The position numbers and the translations under genes are program-made. Below are positions 53,531-63,528 of a DNA stretch of 64,000 nt, one piece after another. How positions within the stretch are numbered: the stretch's first letter is position 1; the number at the start of each line of letters is the position of its first letter. This DNA is from Gliomastix tumulicola. Lineage: Eukaryota; Ascomycota; Sordariomycetes; Hypocreales; Bionectriaceae. The stretch covers positions 2,914,001 through 2,978,000 of the forward strand of contig BCHX01000001.1 in the NCBI GenBank assembly GCA_001599755.1, read 5' to 3'. The notes beneath the pieces are model-generated. The model was not told where the DNA came from, ran no database searches, and worked only from the letters and a program-made list of their open reading frames with translations.

Positions 53531-54446
53531 TGGAGCTTGGGAGATGTCAATCCGCAGTGTGTAGTAAGGATCAGGCTGGCCGGGGGGGGGATGTCGAAAG
53601 CGAGGCTCAATATTCAAGATGCGGTTGTGAGATGTGGGAGTGAAAGACCCTGATCTAGAATCGGTACATGCTGCAGCTGCCAATTCGGGTGCAGGTGCAT
53701 GTACCCCAGACTAGTGGGTCAGATGAGCCAATCAGAAAGCAGGATCGAGATCCGACAGCGGCCAGCCCCGGCAAAAAAGTGACTTTGACAGTGACTTTGA
53801 CAGTGACATTGACAGTGGCAGCCAAGAGGTCGGAAGTGTCTCACCTTTACGATTCACTTGACACCGCCAAGCACCATCGCGCTGAGACGCTGTCTTGCCA
53901 TGACGATAATTACCATCATGAGCCTCACTTCAAGCATCACGAAGCTGCCCAGGGACGACGATAGCGACAGAAGAAAGTGAACGACCGATTGATGAAAATC
54001 GGCTCTCACATTTCCATTGTACATGGTCACAGCCGGCACTGCGTCAGCCAAGAGCCGAGATCCTGGACAGGTGCAACGCGAGCTTGTGACAGTGTCCAGG
54101 GGCTTTCTTCATCCGGTTTTCTTGCTCTTGCGTTCTCCAGTCGCACCCCCTGGCCATTCTCTGACTTGTCGTCCGTCCGCTCCTTCAGGCTCTATCAATG
54201 CATCTCTGACAGGTTCCGCGCCTTGTGTGTTTGCATTTCGCGTCTCTCGTTCATGCTTGTGTTGGCCCTCACAGTCCCTACCTACTATACCTTTTGTCTG
54301 TTACGCTGCAAATCTCCTCAGCTGTACCTTAGATCCCTGATCGGATCTTTACTGTGCCCGCTTCTACATACATATTCGTCACATTACGTATATATCGCTC
54401 TTTGCTCGTCTCTGCACTGCTCTACTCTGCTACGGGATAAACCATC
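53531..54446. other. Divergent intergenic with a short tandem repeat
   Basis: 916 bp, no gene. Promoters of the pseudouridine enzyme and of the secreted protein gene. Confidence 0.5.
53779..53814. repeat. Three tandem copies of a 12-bp unit
   Basis: GTGACTTTGACA twice, then GTGACATTGACA, followed by a partial GTGGCA. It lies about 250 bp upstream of the pseudouridine enzyme start. Confidence 0.9.
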
Positions 54447-55548
54447 ATGAGAGCGTCTCGTCTGTCCGCGGCTACAGCCTCGCTGGCTGCTGCTGGCGCC
54501 GCGGCCGAGCAGACCTTCACCATCCACAACGGCCAGATCTTCACCCCGGGCTTCGCCGTGATGAACTCGCCGCAGCCGTGGACGCCCATGGGCGGAGGTA
54601 AGTCCCTCTTCTAACACACGGAGAGGGAGAGAGAGAGAGGCATAAAAGGAGGGAGGCAAAGAAGCTGACAGCTCTCGGTGCGCAGACTCACTACACATCT
54701 CCATCGACGTGACCGCCAACGGCAAGCTGCCGCTGCTGCTCGACGAGGACAGCCCGAGCCTCATCAACAACATCACCGTCTTCTTCTCCAGCTACGTCAC
54801 GGGGCGCAACTTTACCATCTCCAACGGCACCGAGGGCGAGGACGATGCGAGTCTGGGCGACATCATGAGCCAGGAGGCGGGGAGCACGGTGAAGCACATC
54901 AACTGGATATGGCCCGACTGTCTCGTGGGCGACGGCCAGCCGACGGGCGATGACAGCGATCGAGGGGTGTATAACGTGAGTGATCTCTGGGACGATCACG
55001 GGCTGCGCAAGTAGGGGAACTAACAGACCCGGGGGGTTTAGATCTCGGTGCGACAGAACTTCCGGCTCAACGACACGGACCACTACACCGTCTTTGACCT
55101 GCCCATCATGGTGACGAACCGGATTGATGCCGACGATGCCCGGCCTGCGTGCGACTTACTCACGAATGAGCTGCTGACACCCGAGGAGATTGATGCAGTT
55201 GCCGCCAACGAGATCGGCATCCTCTTCGCCCCGGACTCGTCGACGGAGGTGGACTTTGAAGACGCGACGGGCAAGGGTCCCGAGGAGAACCCCCAGAACG
55301 GCGGCGGCAATGGTGGAAACGGCAACGGCGGTGGTGATGATAACGGCAGCGGTGGTGGTGATGGTAACGGCAATGGCGACAGTGGCAGTGGCAATGACGG
55401 AGACGGAGACGGGGACGGAAACGACGACAACCCTTCGCTGGGCGGTCAGAGGCCAGAAGCCGGCCCGGAGGTCGGTCTGGGAGGCGCCGGGATGCTCGAG
55501 GTCAGCTGGGCTGCCCTTGTCGCTGCTGCGCTCTTCGGGATGCTGTGA
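54447..55548 (+). CDS. Probable secreted GPI-anchored protein, unknown function
   Basis: Three exons (54447-54597, 54686-54975, 55042-55548) give 315 residues. A signal peptide (MRASRLSAATASLAAAGAAA) is followed by a beta-rich extracellular domain (HNGQIFTPGFAVMNSPQP, ISIDVTANGKLPLL, ITVFFSSYVTGRNFTI), several N-glycosylation sites (NNIT, NFT, NGT, NDT), and a long Gly/Asn/Asp linker (about 240-285). The hydrophobic C-terminus WAALVAAALFGML fits a GPI-attachment signal. I do not recognise the family; similar small secreted proteins are common in plant- and wood-associated fungi. Its neighbours are metabolic genes, so context gives no clue to its role. Confidence 0.85.
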
Positions 55549-56142
55549 GTACGGACGGTCGACGGCGATGGGAGTTTATGGTTGATATTTCTTTGTCTAG
55601 TATATAATCTGGCATCTGGGAAGGGACGGGCGGGAGGTAGGCACTCTCTGTACACATACATTGTCTCGGGACGAATTGACGGCCGTGGTTCATACTACTA
55701 GTAGTAAGTCTCCTGGTATAGCTTCACATAGCTGGAATGCTGGGCTCGCCCATTCCAGAAGAGGAATCCATTTCGCCCTGCTCTCCGCCCGATTTGTGGG
55801 CCGAGAGACCTGCATTGACGAACGGGACGAGCAGCTTTCCCATTTCTGCTCGCTTCTGGTTCGTACTTCGTAGGCAGTTAGGTACTAGTTTCCCCAGCTG
55901 CTCTTCCCCGGATTCACGGGTTCTGGAAGGACCCTGCAGGCGTCGTACAGTGTGCTTCGACCTCGGCTGACCCGATGGAGGCAGATGGAGGTCAGTAAGT
56001 ATGCAGTGGTTGTGTATGTACCGTCATGGCACAGCCAATATATGACGATACCTCCTCCTTCGCATCTGTCAATGCGTGTCTCTTGACCTAGTTGCATGTT
56101 CCCAGTCTTGTCATCGTCGTCGTCGTCACAACTTCCACCAAG
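55549..56142. other. Intergenic, secreted protein to SDR
   Basis: 594 bp, no gene seen; GTC-rich just before the SDR start (56114-56127). Confidence 0.5.
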
Positions 56143-57395
56143 ATGCCCTTCCACCGAGGCATCCTCCCCCGCGAGGGCTTCTGCCTCGACGTCGTCCTCA
56201 GGCTGATCCGCAGCACGGCCCTCAACCCGTCCCTGCTCTTCCCGCTGCTGCTCCTCGCCCGCTACACGCGCCGCGGCGAGGAGCTCTCCATCCTGCACCC
56301 GACGGCGCACGCCCGCCTGCGCACGCTCTTCTGCCTCGGCGTGGCCCGCGTAGTCAGCGGCTGGTTCTCGGACAAGGTGCGCAACAACTGGGTCGACGAC
56401 GCGTACGACTGGGACAAGGAGATTGTGGTGGTGACGGGGGGATCGGGCGGGATTGGCGGTGCCGTGGTCAGGCTGTTTGACGAGCTGGGCGTGACGGTGG
56501 CTGTTCTCGACGTCCAGCCGCTGACCTTTGAGACGTGTAAGTGAGCCAGCCAGCCAGCCAGCCAGCCAGCCACACCCACAGAGACAGGAAGAAAAAGGAA
56601 GGACATACAAAACTGATGTGGCCAGCAACAGCCTCCTCCAAAGTCCACTACTACCAGTGCGACCTCCGCTCGCCGGCCTCGGTCAACGCCGTCGCCGACC
56701 AGATCCGCGCGGACGTCGGCCACCCAACCGTCCTCATCAACAACGCCGGCGTCGCCCGCGGCAAGACGCTCCTCGGCAGCACGCCCGCCGACATCCGCTT
56801 CACCTTTGACGTCAACGCCCTCGCCCACTACTGGGTCGCCCAGGCCTTCCTCCCCAGCATGGTCGCCCGCGACCACGGCACCGTCGTCACCGTCTCCTCG
56901 TACGCCTCCTGGCTGACCATCCCCAACATGGTCGACTACGGCGCCAGCAAGGCCGCCGCCCTCAGCTTCCACGAGGGGCTCACGGCCGAGCTGCAGCGCA
57001 CGTACGGCGCGCCGCGCGTGCGCACCGTCAGCGTGCATCCGGGCCACACCGCGACGCCGCTGTTCCAGGGGTACGACCAGAAGACGGCGTTTGTCATGCC
57101 GGAGCTGCGGCCCGAGACCATCGCCGAGGCCATCGTGAAGAAGGTGCTCACGGGCCGGAGCGGGAGTGTCATCGTGCCCGAGGCCGGCGCCATGCTGCCG
57201 TTGCTGCGCTTCCTGCCGGACTGGTACTCGGTTCGGGTGCGTGCCAAGAGTGACAGCTATATGAAGCTGTGGAAGGGGCGGCAGGTCATCGAGGACGTCG
57301 ATGCGTCGTTTGAGGGGGAGGGGGAGGGGAAGGGGAAGGAGAACGCTCCTGAGCCGGAGGAGAGTACGGTCCTCGTGCCCAAGGCAGATGCGTGA
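56143..57395 (+). CDS. Membrane-associated short-chain dehydrogenase/reductase
   Basis: Two exons (56143-56536, 56632-57395) give 385 residues. Hydrophobic N-terminal segments (SLLFPLLLLA and TLFCLGVARVVSG) likely anchor the protein to the ER or lipid droplets. The Rossmann motif is VVVTGGSGGIGG (TGxxxGIG). NNAG follows, then the active site SSYASWLTIPNMVDYGASK (Ser, Tyr and Lys). The layout resembles retinol/17-beta-hydroxysteroid dehydrogenase types (RDH10, HSD17B11, SDR16C), which act on lipid alcohols; the substrate here is unknown. The C-terminus is Glu/Gly-rich. The intron splits the sequence after VLDVQPLTFE and carries seven AGCC units. Confidence 0.92.
56544..56571. repeat. (AGCC)7 in the SDR intron
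   Basis: Seven perfect tandem tetramers starting 8 nt after the splice donor of the SDR intron. Confidence 0.95.
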
Positions 57396-57730
57396 GAGTG
57401 TATATAAATCTGGCTCGGAGTTGACTCGCTGAGTGAGGCGCCGAGACACTGTATAGCTCAACTCATATGATGCCTGCCTATCCAAGTAGTCATGACATCA
57501 ATTCAAGTTATGAAATCAATTATCACGCGTTGACAGAAACTCCAGCCTTACTATTTTTTATGAGTTCAATTGAAATGAGTCACACGCGTGACACTCTAAT
57601 ATTGATTAGTAGTGATCTTCATCCCAGCCCTCCTTTATGACACTCTTCCCCATCGTACCATCTTCCAACACCGAACTCGTGTGAATCATTTCCTTCCACG
57701 CACGGCACACACAAAAGAAGCACCTTGAAA
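57396..57730. other. Intergenic, SDR to P-loop gene
   Basis: 335 bp, A/T-rich, with TCAATTGA-like palindromic words near 57567-57577. No gene seen. Confidence 0.5.
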
Positions 57731-58411
57731 ATGGCAGGGGATCAAGACATCTCAGCCACCAGTAACGATGCGACCACCACCATGACGACTCACCATCCCA
57801 GCCTTCCCATCCCAGCCACACGACGAGGCAAGGTCGTCGTCCTCAACGGCTTCCCCGGCACAGGCAAGCTCACCATCCTCAAGCAAGCCCAAACCCTCTT
57901 CCCCGAGAACGAAACCTGTCTCCTCCTGGACAACCACCTCCTCATCGACCCCGTCGAGGCCGTCATCCCGGGTCGCGGCGACGAGCACCACGCGCTGCGA
58001 CGCCAGATCCGGGCGCCCATCTTCGCCAAGCTGGCCGAGCGTGCACGGCAGGGTTGCACCGTCTTCATGACGGCGTGTCTGGCAGAGAACAATGCGAGGG
58101 ATGCCGCAGTTTTGGAAGAGCACCTGGATATCGTCCGCGGGACGGACGTGCCCTTCCTCTGGGTGAATGCTCACTGCCATCCTACGGTCCTGGAGCAGCG
58201 TCTTACGAGCGACGAGCGCTGCCACGGCTCCAAGTCGAAGCTGACGGACGTGAATGTCCTCCGAGAGTTGCTGCGTAAGCATCGTCTCATCATACCAGAT
58301 AGAGTGTCCGACGACTCGGCGGTGCTATTATCGGTGGGAACCTTGGACGTGAGCGGGTCAGTGGACGAGTCTGTCAGTCTTCTGATGGACTTGGTCAACT
58401 TGCGGGCATGA
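57731..58411 (+). CDS. P-loop NTPase / small-molecule kinase-like protein
   Basis: 226 residues, single exon, from the ATG at 57731. A disordered Thr/Ser-rich N-terminus precedes the Walker A motif GFPGTGKL (40-47) after the hydrophobic strand KVVVLN. An acidic segment LLLDNHLLIDP probably carries Mg or substrate-binding Asp residues. The phosphotransferase-like helix RRQIRAPIFAKLAERARQG, the strand CTVFMTACLAEN and a lid-like region HPTVLEQRL follow. The fold matches AAA_33/zeta-toxin-like or chloramphenicol-phosphotransferase-like kinases; the substrate is unknown. It follows the SDR gene on the same strand, with no clear functional link. Confidence 0.75.
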   Translation: MAGDQDISATSNDATTTMTTHHPSLPIPATRRGKVVVLNGFPGTGKLTILKQAQTLFPENETCLLLDNHLLIDPVEAVIPGRGDEHHALRRQIRAPIFAKLAERARQGCTVFMTACLAENNARDAAVLEEHLDIVRGTDVPFLWVNAHCHPTVLEQRLTSDERCHGSKSKLTDVNVLRELLRKHRLIIPDRVSDDSAVLLSVGTLDVSGSVDESVSLLMDLVNLRA

Positions 58412-58822
58412 GGCCTAGAAACTTTTGTGACGGACACATCAAAAAAGAAAAAAAGAAAGAATATACGGTCCAATAGCTCAAGGATCATTTCGACAGCGTG
58501 CCGACTAGACGAGGGAAGATTCAAAGCGGGACGGCAAGGACAGGAATCCCACGGGCAATTTAGAATGGTCGATGGGCTCAGTTACCATCTACAAGTCAGC
58601 AATGCCAAATTCGCGGGTCGATTCGGGTCAATCGGACCCCTTCGATTATTCATTGAGGACCTCACATCCGGCAAACAGCCAGCATCAGGTAGCAGGAGTT
58701 GACTGAACAGACCAGAGCCAGACTTAGACCCAGACCTCTCACATATAGAGAGTAATAGACCCGGGGCAGCAGCATCGTTCATTGACGGCCTCAATGCCTT
58801 TACAGTCAAGATGGCCCTTCCT
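58412..58822. other. Convergent intergenic
   Basis: 411 bp. 3' flanks of the P-loop and F-box genes; A-rich at 58439-58456. No gene seen. Confidence 0.5.
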
Positions 58823-60664
58823 TCAGAAGTGAACAATGGTGACGTTGCCGTCTCCGTCCTCGCCCACGACCCGGCGCTCATCACCACAGATGAATCCCTT
58901 ACCCAGGAGCTTGCTCCAGAGCTCGTCGCCAAACTGTACCTCGTCTCCCGCTGGCCCCTCGATTCTCGTCCCCCCGCCCGTTGCGGGCGGCCACTCCGCG
59001 TCCTCAGCCTGTCCATTATTATTATCATCATCATCATCATTGTCGTTAAACATGACGAGGTAGATGCGGGTCTCGTTATTATTAGACGCTCCCATACTCG
59101 GCCCTGAAGCATCCTGGTTGGCCCGGCGCCACTTGGGACCCTCGGAATGGACAGCATCGACTCCCGTCACGCGCAGCTTCGGCCGGACATGGACGGAAAG
59201 CGTCTCCAGCATGAAGCACTGCCTCGCGCTGATCCGGACACCCGCACCGGCGTCAAAGACCTCCGACACGGTCAGATACGGGAAGTCGTCGTGTCTCCAG
59301 CACGATGCCCGTCCCGCCCACGACTCGTTCTGGTCCCTCACCACCTCGTCTTCCTCCTCATCTTCTGCCTCGTGGCGCCGGGCCCTGGACCCCCGCCTGC
59401 AGTAGCTCGCCCGGTCGCCGCCGCCGCACTCGTCGACCCATCTCGGCCCGTCACCCTGTAGGGGAATGCCGGTGGCCTTGACGCGGTGCAGACGCGGCGG
59501 ATGAGCGCTGCTGTGCGGGCCTGCAGACCACCGGTGCTCCTCTTCGTGGATGAAGACGTGTCCGCACGCCGAGTTGGTGCGTGGATCCCACGTGGCAGCG
59601 TCAATATCGAGCGCCGTCAACGACGGGGTGTCGCTCTGTCGGACCCCCCAGGCATCGAGGTCCCCGTTAGTCAGTCTGCGGATGATGCGGGGTCCGTCGA
59701 GAGCCTGTTTGCCGCCTGGGTCCAGTGATGGGCGGTAGGCCGAAGGCTGACTGATATCCCAGATGATGAGGCGCTCGAGCGGTGCGTCCTCGCCCCAGGG
59801 GGACCGCGTCGGCTGCCAGACGTATACAACGTAGTGCGTGCTGTTGTGCGTGGAGAAGAAGCGGTCGTGGTGGCTGAGGGGCAGACCAAGATAGTGAATC
59901 TTCCACTCGGAGCGGAATGACACGGCCCAGGAGGATAGAGATGAGGGCGGTGACGAAGATGAGGGTAGAAGGCGAGAGACGTCGTACGCCGTAGCAAAGT
60001 GCCGATGGGCAGCCTCCCGCTCGTTCAGCGCGTGGTACGCCTCCTCCTCACACCACTCAAACACGAGCAAGCCGTCGCCGCTCAGCCTCACCCTCCGCAC
60101 CACCTTCCCAATCATGTCAAAGGGCACCTCGACGTCGAGCCTCGTCTCCACGTCCCGCAGCTGGTAGCCTGCGCCATCCGGGTCCGGGAAGACCAGCACC
60201 CCAAGTGACGAAGCATAAGTCCACGTAGGATCCCAGTAGTGAAAGGGTGACGTCTTGTCTTCCAGGCGGAGGAACCGGTTCCAAGGCGTGACGCCCCGCA
60301 GACGGCGGGCATCTGTCAGTACCTCGACCGTCTCGACACGCCAGGGCATGGCATTGGCAAGATGGAAATACCGACGCGTCAGGACCGCAAACGCAGCCGA
60401 CCAGTCTGAGTCTCCGGCATGATCTCCATCGCCATGGCCCGATGAGTTCTGCCGAAGACGCCGTAGCTGTCGTCCCTCCCTGGAGCGGGGGAAATGGTAC
60501 AGGATAAGCGAGATGCAGAGGTCCGGGCGCGTTAGCGCGGTGCGGGCATCACGAGACAGGCCCCGACATCGGAGGGCATCGACGGCCGGGAGGTGTGTCA
60601 CGATCTCAAGGAAGACGGTGTAAGGGAGGTTGAAGAGATGAGTCTGGTGGCTGCTCGCCGACAT
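58823..60664 (-). CDS. F-box domain protein
   Basis: An intronless 613-residue protein. The F-box is at the N-terminus (about 10-50): LFNLPYTVFLEIVTHLPAVD, then RCRGLSRDARTAL. The rest shows repeated Trp- and Asp-rich strands (WNRFLRLEDKTSPFHYWDP, SLGVLVFPDPDGAGYQLRD, GDGLLVFEWCEEEA, FSTHNSTHYVVYVW) that suggest a beta-propeller-like substrate domain, though no canonical WD repeat is visible. A low-complexity NDNDDDDDNNNGQ run is encoded by an ATT/ATC microsatellite near 59014-59043. F-box proteins recruit substrates to SCF ubiquitin ligases via Skp1; the target is unknown. Confidence 0.85.
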   Translation of the reverse strand: MSASSHQTHLFNLPYTVFLEIVTHLPAVDALRCRGLSRDARTALTRPDLCISLILYHFPRSREGRQLRRLRQNSSGHGDGDHAGDSDWSAAFAVLTRRYFHLANAMPWRVETVEVLTDARRLRGVTPWNRFLRLEDKTSPFHYWDPTWTYASSLGVLVFPDPDGAGYQLRDVETRLDVEVPFDMIGKVVRRVRLSGDGLLVFEWCEEEAYHALNEREAAHRHFATAYDVSRLLPSSSSPPSSLSSWAVSFRSEWKIHYLGLPLSHHDRFFSTHNSTHYVVYVWQPTRSPWGEDAPLERLIIWDISQPSAYRPSLDPGGKQALDGPRIIRRLTNGDLDAWGVRQSDTPSLTALDIDAATWDPRTNSACGHVFIHEEEHRWSAGPHSSAHPPRLHRVKATGIPLQGDGPRWVDECGGGDRASYCRRGSRARRHEAEDEEEDEVVRDQNESWAGRASCWRHDDFPYLTVSEVFDAGAGVRISARQCFMLETLSVHVRPKLRVTGVDAVHSEGPKWRRANQDASGPSMGASNNNETRIYLVMFNDNDDDDDNNNGQAEDAEWPPATGGGTRIEGPAGDEVQFGDELWSKLLGKGFICGDERRVVGEDGDGNVTIVHF

Positions 60665-61030
60665 CGTGATGATGGTGAGTTGCTTGTCGAGGGAAGGTAC
60701 CTTGGTACACTGATTCCTTGATGTTGATGACTAGCCTGAAATTGCCTAGACCCCGATGTCAAGATGCCGCCCACTTTATAGCTCCAACGAAACATCCCCA
60801 CTCTTTGGCCTTGACAGTAAAACATGGTCATTCTGGCCGCATCACTGGCCACTGTTTTTGGATGCCTTCAGTATGCATGCCAACGTACTGGGATCATGTA
60901 TGAGGTTGTGGGAGAAGCACTCAGATTCGATGAGTAACTACCTAGTACTGTATGTAAAGCACCGCCAGCAAATAGATTACAGACAAGCTATTTCAATTTC
61001 CCTTTTCCCCGCCTTCAATCTGCTTATCCC
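60665..61030. other. Intergenic, F-box promoter and dehydrogenase 3' flank
   Basis: 366 bp, no gene seen. Confidence 0.5.
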
Positions 61031-62823
61031 TCACTGCAGCGTCGGCATGTGAACACTCGCCTTCTTGGCCACGGCATCCGCGCTCGACCACATCGACGTC
61101 ACCGTCTTGAGCTGCGTGTAGAAGTTGATGCCGGGCCGGCCGTAGAAGGTGCTCGCGCCGCCGCCCGCGATGCTCTTCTTGTTACCGGTGAAGGAGAACA
61201 TGGGCAGGGGCACGGGGATGGGGACGTTGACACCGACCTGCCCGGCCTCGATGTTGCGGCGGAAGGTCTCGGCGGTGGCGCCGGAGCGCGTGAAGATGGC
61301 GGTGCCGTTGCCGTACTCGTTGGCGTTGATGAGGTCGATGGCGTCGTCGATGGTGTCGACGTTGAGGCAGACGAGGACGGGGCCGAAGATCTCCTCCTTG
61401 TAGCACGTCATGTCGGGCGTGACGTTGGAGATGATGGTCGGGCTGACCCAGTTGCCGCCCGGGTACTTGGCGGGACCTTTGCCACGGCCGTCGAGCAGGA
61501 TGGTGGCGCCTTCCTTCTCGGCCGTGGCGATGAGGTGCTCGATGCGCTCCTTGCTCTGCGGCGAGATGACGGGGCCCAGGTCCGCGCCCTCCTCGAAGCC
61601 GCCGTTGACGCTGAGCCCCTTGGCAGCCTCGGCGATCTCGGGCAGCCAGTCCTTGGTCTCGCCGACCATTACGAGCGTGCTGAGCGCCATGCAGCGCTGG
61701 CCCGCCGCGCCAAAGGCCGCGCCCACGACGCTGTTGAGGAAGTGGTTCTTGTTGCAGTCCGGCAGCACGGCGGCGTGGTTCTTGGCGCCGAGGTTGGCCT
61801 GGACACGCTTGCCGTTGGCCGAGCCGCGCGCGAAGATGTACTCGCCGGCCTTGTTGCCGCCGACGAAGCTGACAGCCTTGATGGCCGGCTCATCGAGGAT
61901 GAAGTCGACGGTGCGGTGGGCGCCGTGGATGATGTTGACGACGCCCTCGGGGAAACCAGCCTTCTGCACGAGCTCGGCGAGGATCATGGCCGCGCCGGGG
62001 TCGCGCTCCGAGGGCTTGAGGATCAGGGTGTTGCCGGTGATGGTGGCGATGGGGATGCTCCAGAGGGGGATCATGGCAGGGAAGTCTGAGAGAACCTAGT
62101 ATCAGCACCTCTTCCTTCTTCTCATCATAAACACACACAACAGGGCAACTTACTAAAAGGGCAGATGGCCGCAACAACACCCAAAGGCTCACGGTACGTC
62201 CTGGTCTCCATATCCTTGGCCACCTCGAGCACCTCCCCCTTCAGCAGCTCCGGCGCGCCGACCGCCGCCTCGGCCACCTGCAGCCCGCGCAGCACGTCCC
62301 CCTTGGCGTCGGCGAACGTCTTGCCCTGCTCGAGCACGATGCTCGCGGCCAGGCGGTCGTGGTTGTCCTTGATGAGCTGCACGAAGCGGAACATGATCTG
62401 CTGGCGGTGCAGGACGGTCGTGCCGCGCCAGGCCTTGAAGGCCTTCTCGGCGCTGGCGACGGCCGCGCGCATCTCCTCGTCGGTCATCTGCGGGACGCGC
62501 GTGACGAGGTTGTTGGTCGCCGGGTCGGGGAGGTCGATGAACTTGTCCGTCTTGGACTGGACGAACTGGTTGTTGACGAAGTAGGGCGTGTCCTCGACCT
62601 TCTCGATCTTGTCGTGCGTGGTCGGGTAGCTCTTCTCGGCGGCGGCGGCGGCGGCGGCGGACGAGGCCGGGGTCAATCTCTGGGCAGAGGTGTGTATCCT
62701 TCGAGACGCCGCGGCGGTGCTGGATCGGCCGGCATGGTGATGGACGGGGAGGACAGACGCCCGCGGGGCAGTTGCCTGGCGAGCCGCAGCGGCGCACGAG
62801 GTGCGAGATAGGAGCCGACGCAT
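61031..62823 (-). CDS. Methylmalonate-semialdehyde dehydrogenase (acylating), mitochondrial
   Basis: Two exons (62154-62823, 61031-62085) give 574 residues. An Arg/Ala/Ser-rich leader with a poly-Ala run (about 1-65) targets mitochondria. The aldehyde dehydrogenase fold follows: YFVNNQFVQSKTDKFIDL, VLEQGKTFADAKGDV, the splice-formed ICPFNFPAMIPLWSIP, LKPSERDP, VSFVGGNKAGEYI and the catalytic-Cys region GAAGQRCMALS. These motifs are diagnostic for the CoA-dependent MMSDH branch. The enzyme converts methylmalonate and malonate semialdehydes to propionyl-CoA and acetyl-CoA in valine, thymine and inositol breakdown. The intron splits the highly conserved NFP motif, and only the spliced form restores it. 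Fungal orthologues have about this length. Confidence 0.97.
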
Positions 62824-63528
62824 GGTGGCGGTTGCTACTCAATTGTATCCCTCGAAGAAATCAATTGAGGAAGAGAAGAAAAAGAAAACCAACTCGCCAA
62901 GAACAAGAAGAACAAGGTGTGGCCAGAGACGGCTGAGGAGGCGACGGAGCTGCTTTTAACACAGTCCAGACGGTGTGCGGAGTCGGAGGGCGGCTAGAGG
63001 GGAACCTTGGAAGTTCACCAAAACGATGCCCGTTTCGGGCCAAATTCTGGGGAAAGCTGGTATCAATTGCTAATCGCCCGCCCCAACTTCTCTTGCCGAA
63101 GCCGCGTCTTGCCGAGCATAGCCAAGCTCTAAGGAAAAGCTTTGGCGAGGGTAGAGCACCCATTGGCTGTCTCGGTTCAGCAATGCCCAGTGATGTGCAA
63201 GCCCCTGGAAATGATAATTGATTGATGCGCCGTGCTATTCTTAACTGATACTATATCGGTACAAACACCCTTGCGCCAGAAGCACTCCACCCATTCATTC
63301 CCCAGCTCACTCCAGGTCCTCTCACTCTCCCCAAGCATGGGGAGTAGCTAGGACAGCTCTCCCCTTGTATCCGGTTTTCCATAATGTTGTAGCGGATTTT
63401 TATGTTTTTCTTTGGCCGTGTCCTCCTCGCTTTGATTATCGTTTCATTCGTACCATGGTTTGCAAAAGGGAAAATACAAGTTACGCCATCCTCCTCCTGT
63501 TCTCCATCCTGAGCTCATCCAGCACTGT
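62824..63528. other. Intergenic, dehydrogenase promoter and calnexin 3' flank
   Basis: 705 bp, no gene seen. Short open frames here have no recognisable product. Confidence 0.5.

Noticed and set aside
56262..57485. 407-codon minus-strand open frame opposite the SDR gene
   Set aside because: Shadow of the SDR coding strand; SDR motifs on the plus strand are decisive.
61049..62089. 346-codon plus-strand open frame opposite methylmalonate-semialdehyde dehydrogenase
   Set aside because: Gly/Val/Asp-rich antisense frame; the dehydrogenase motifs are on the other strand.
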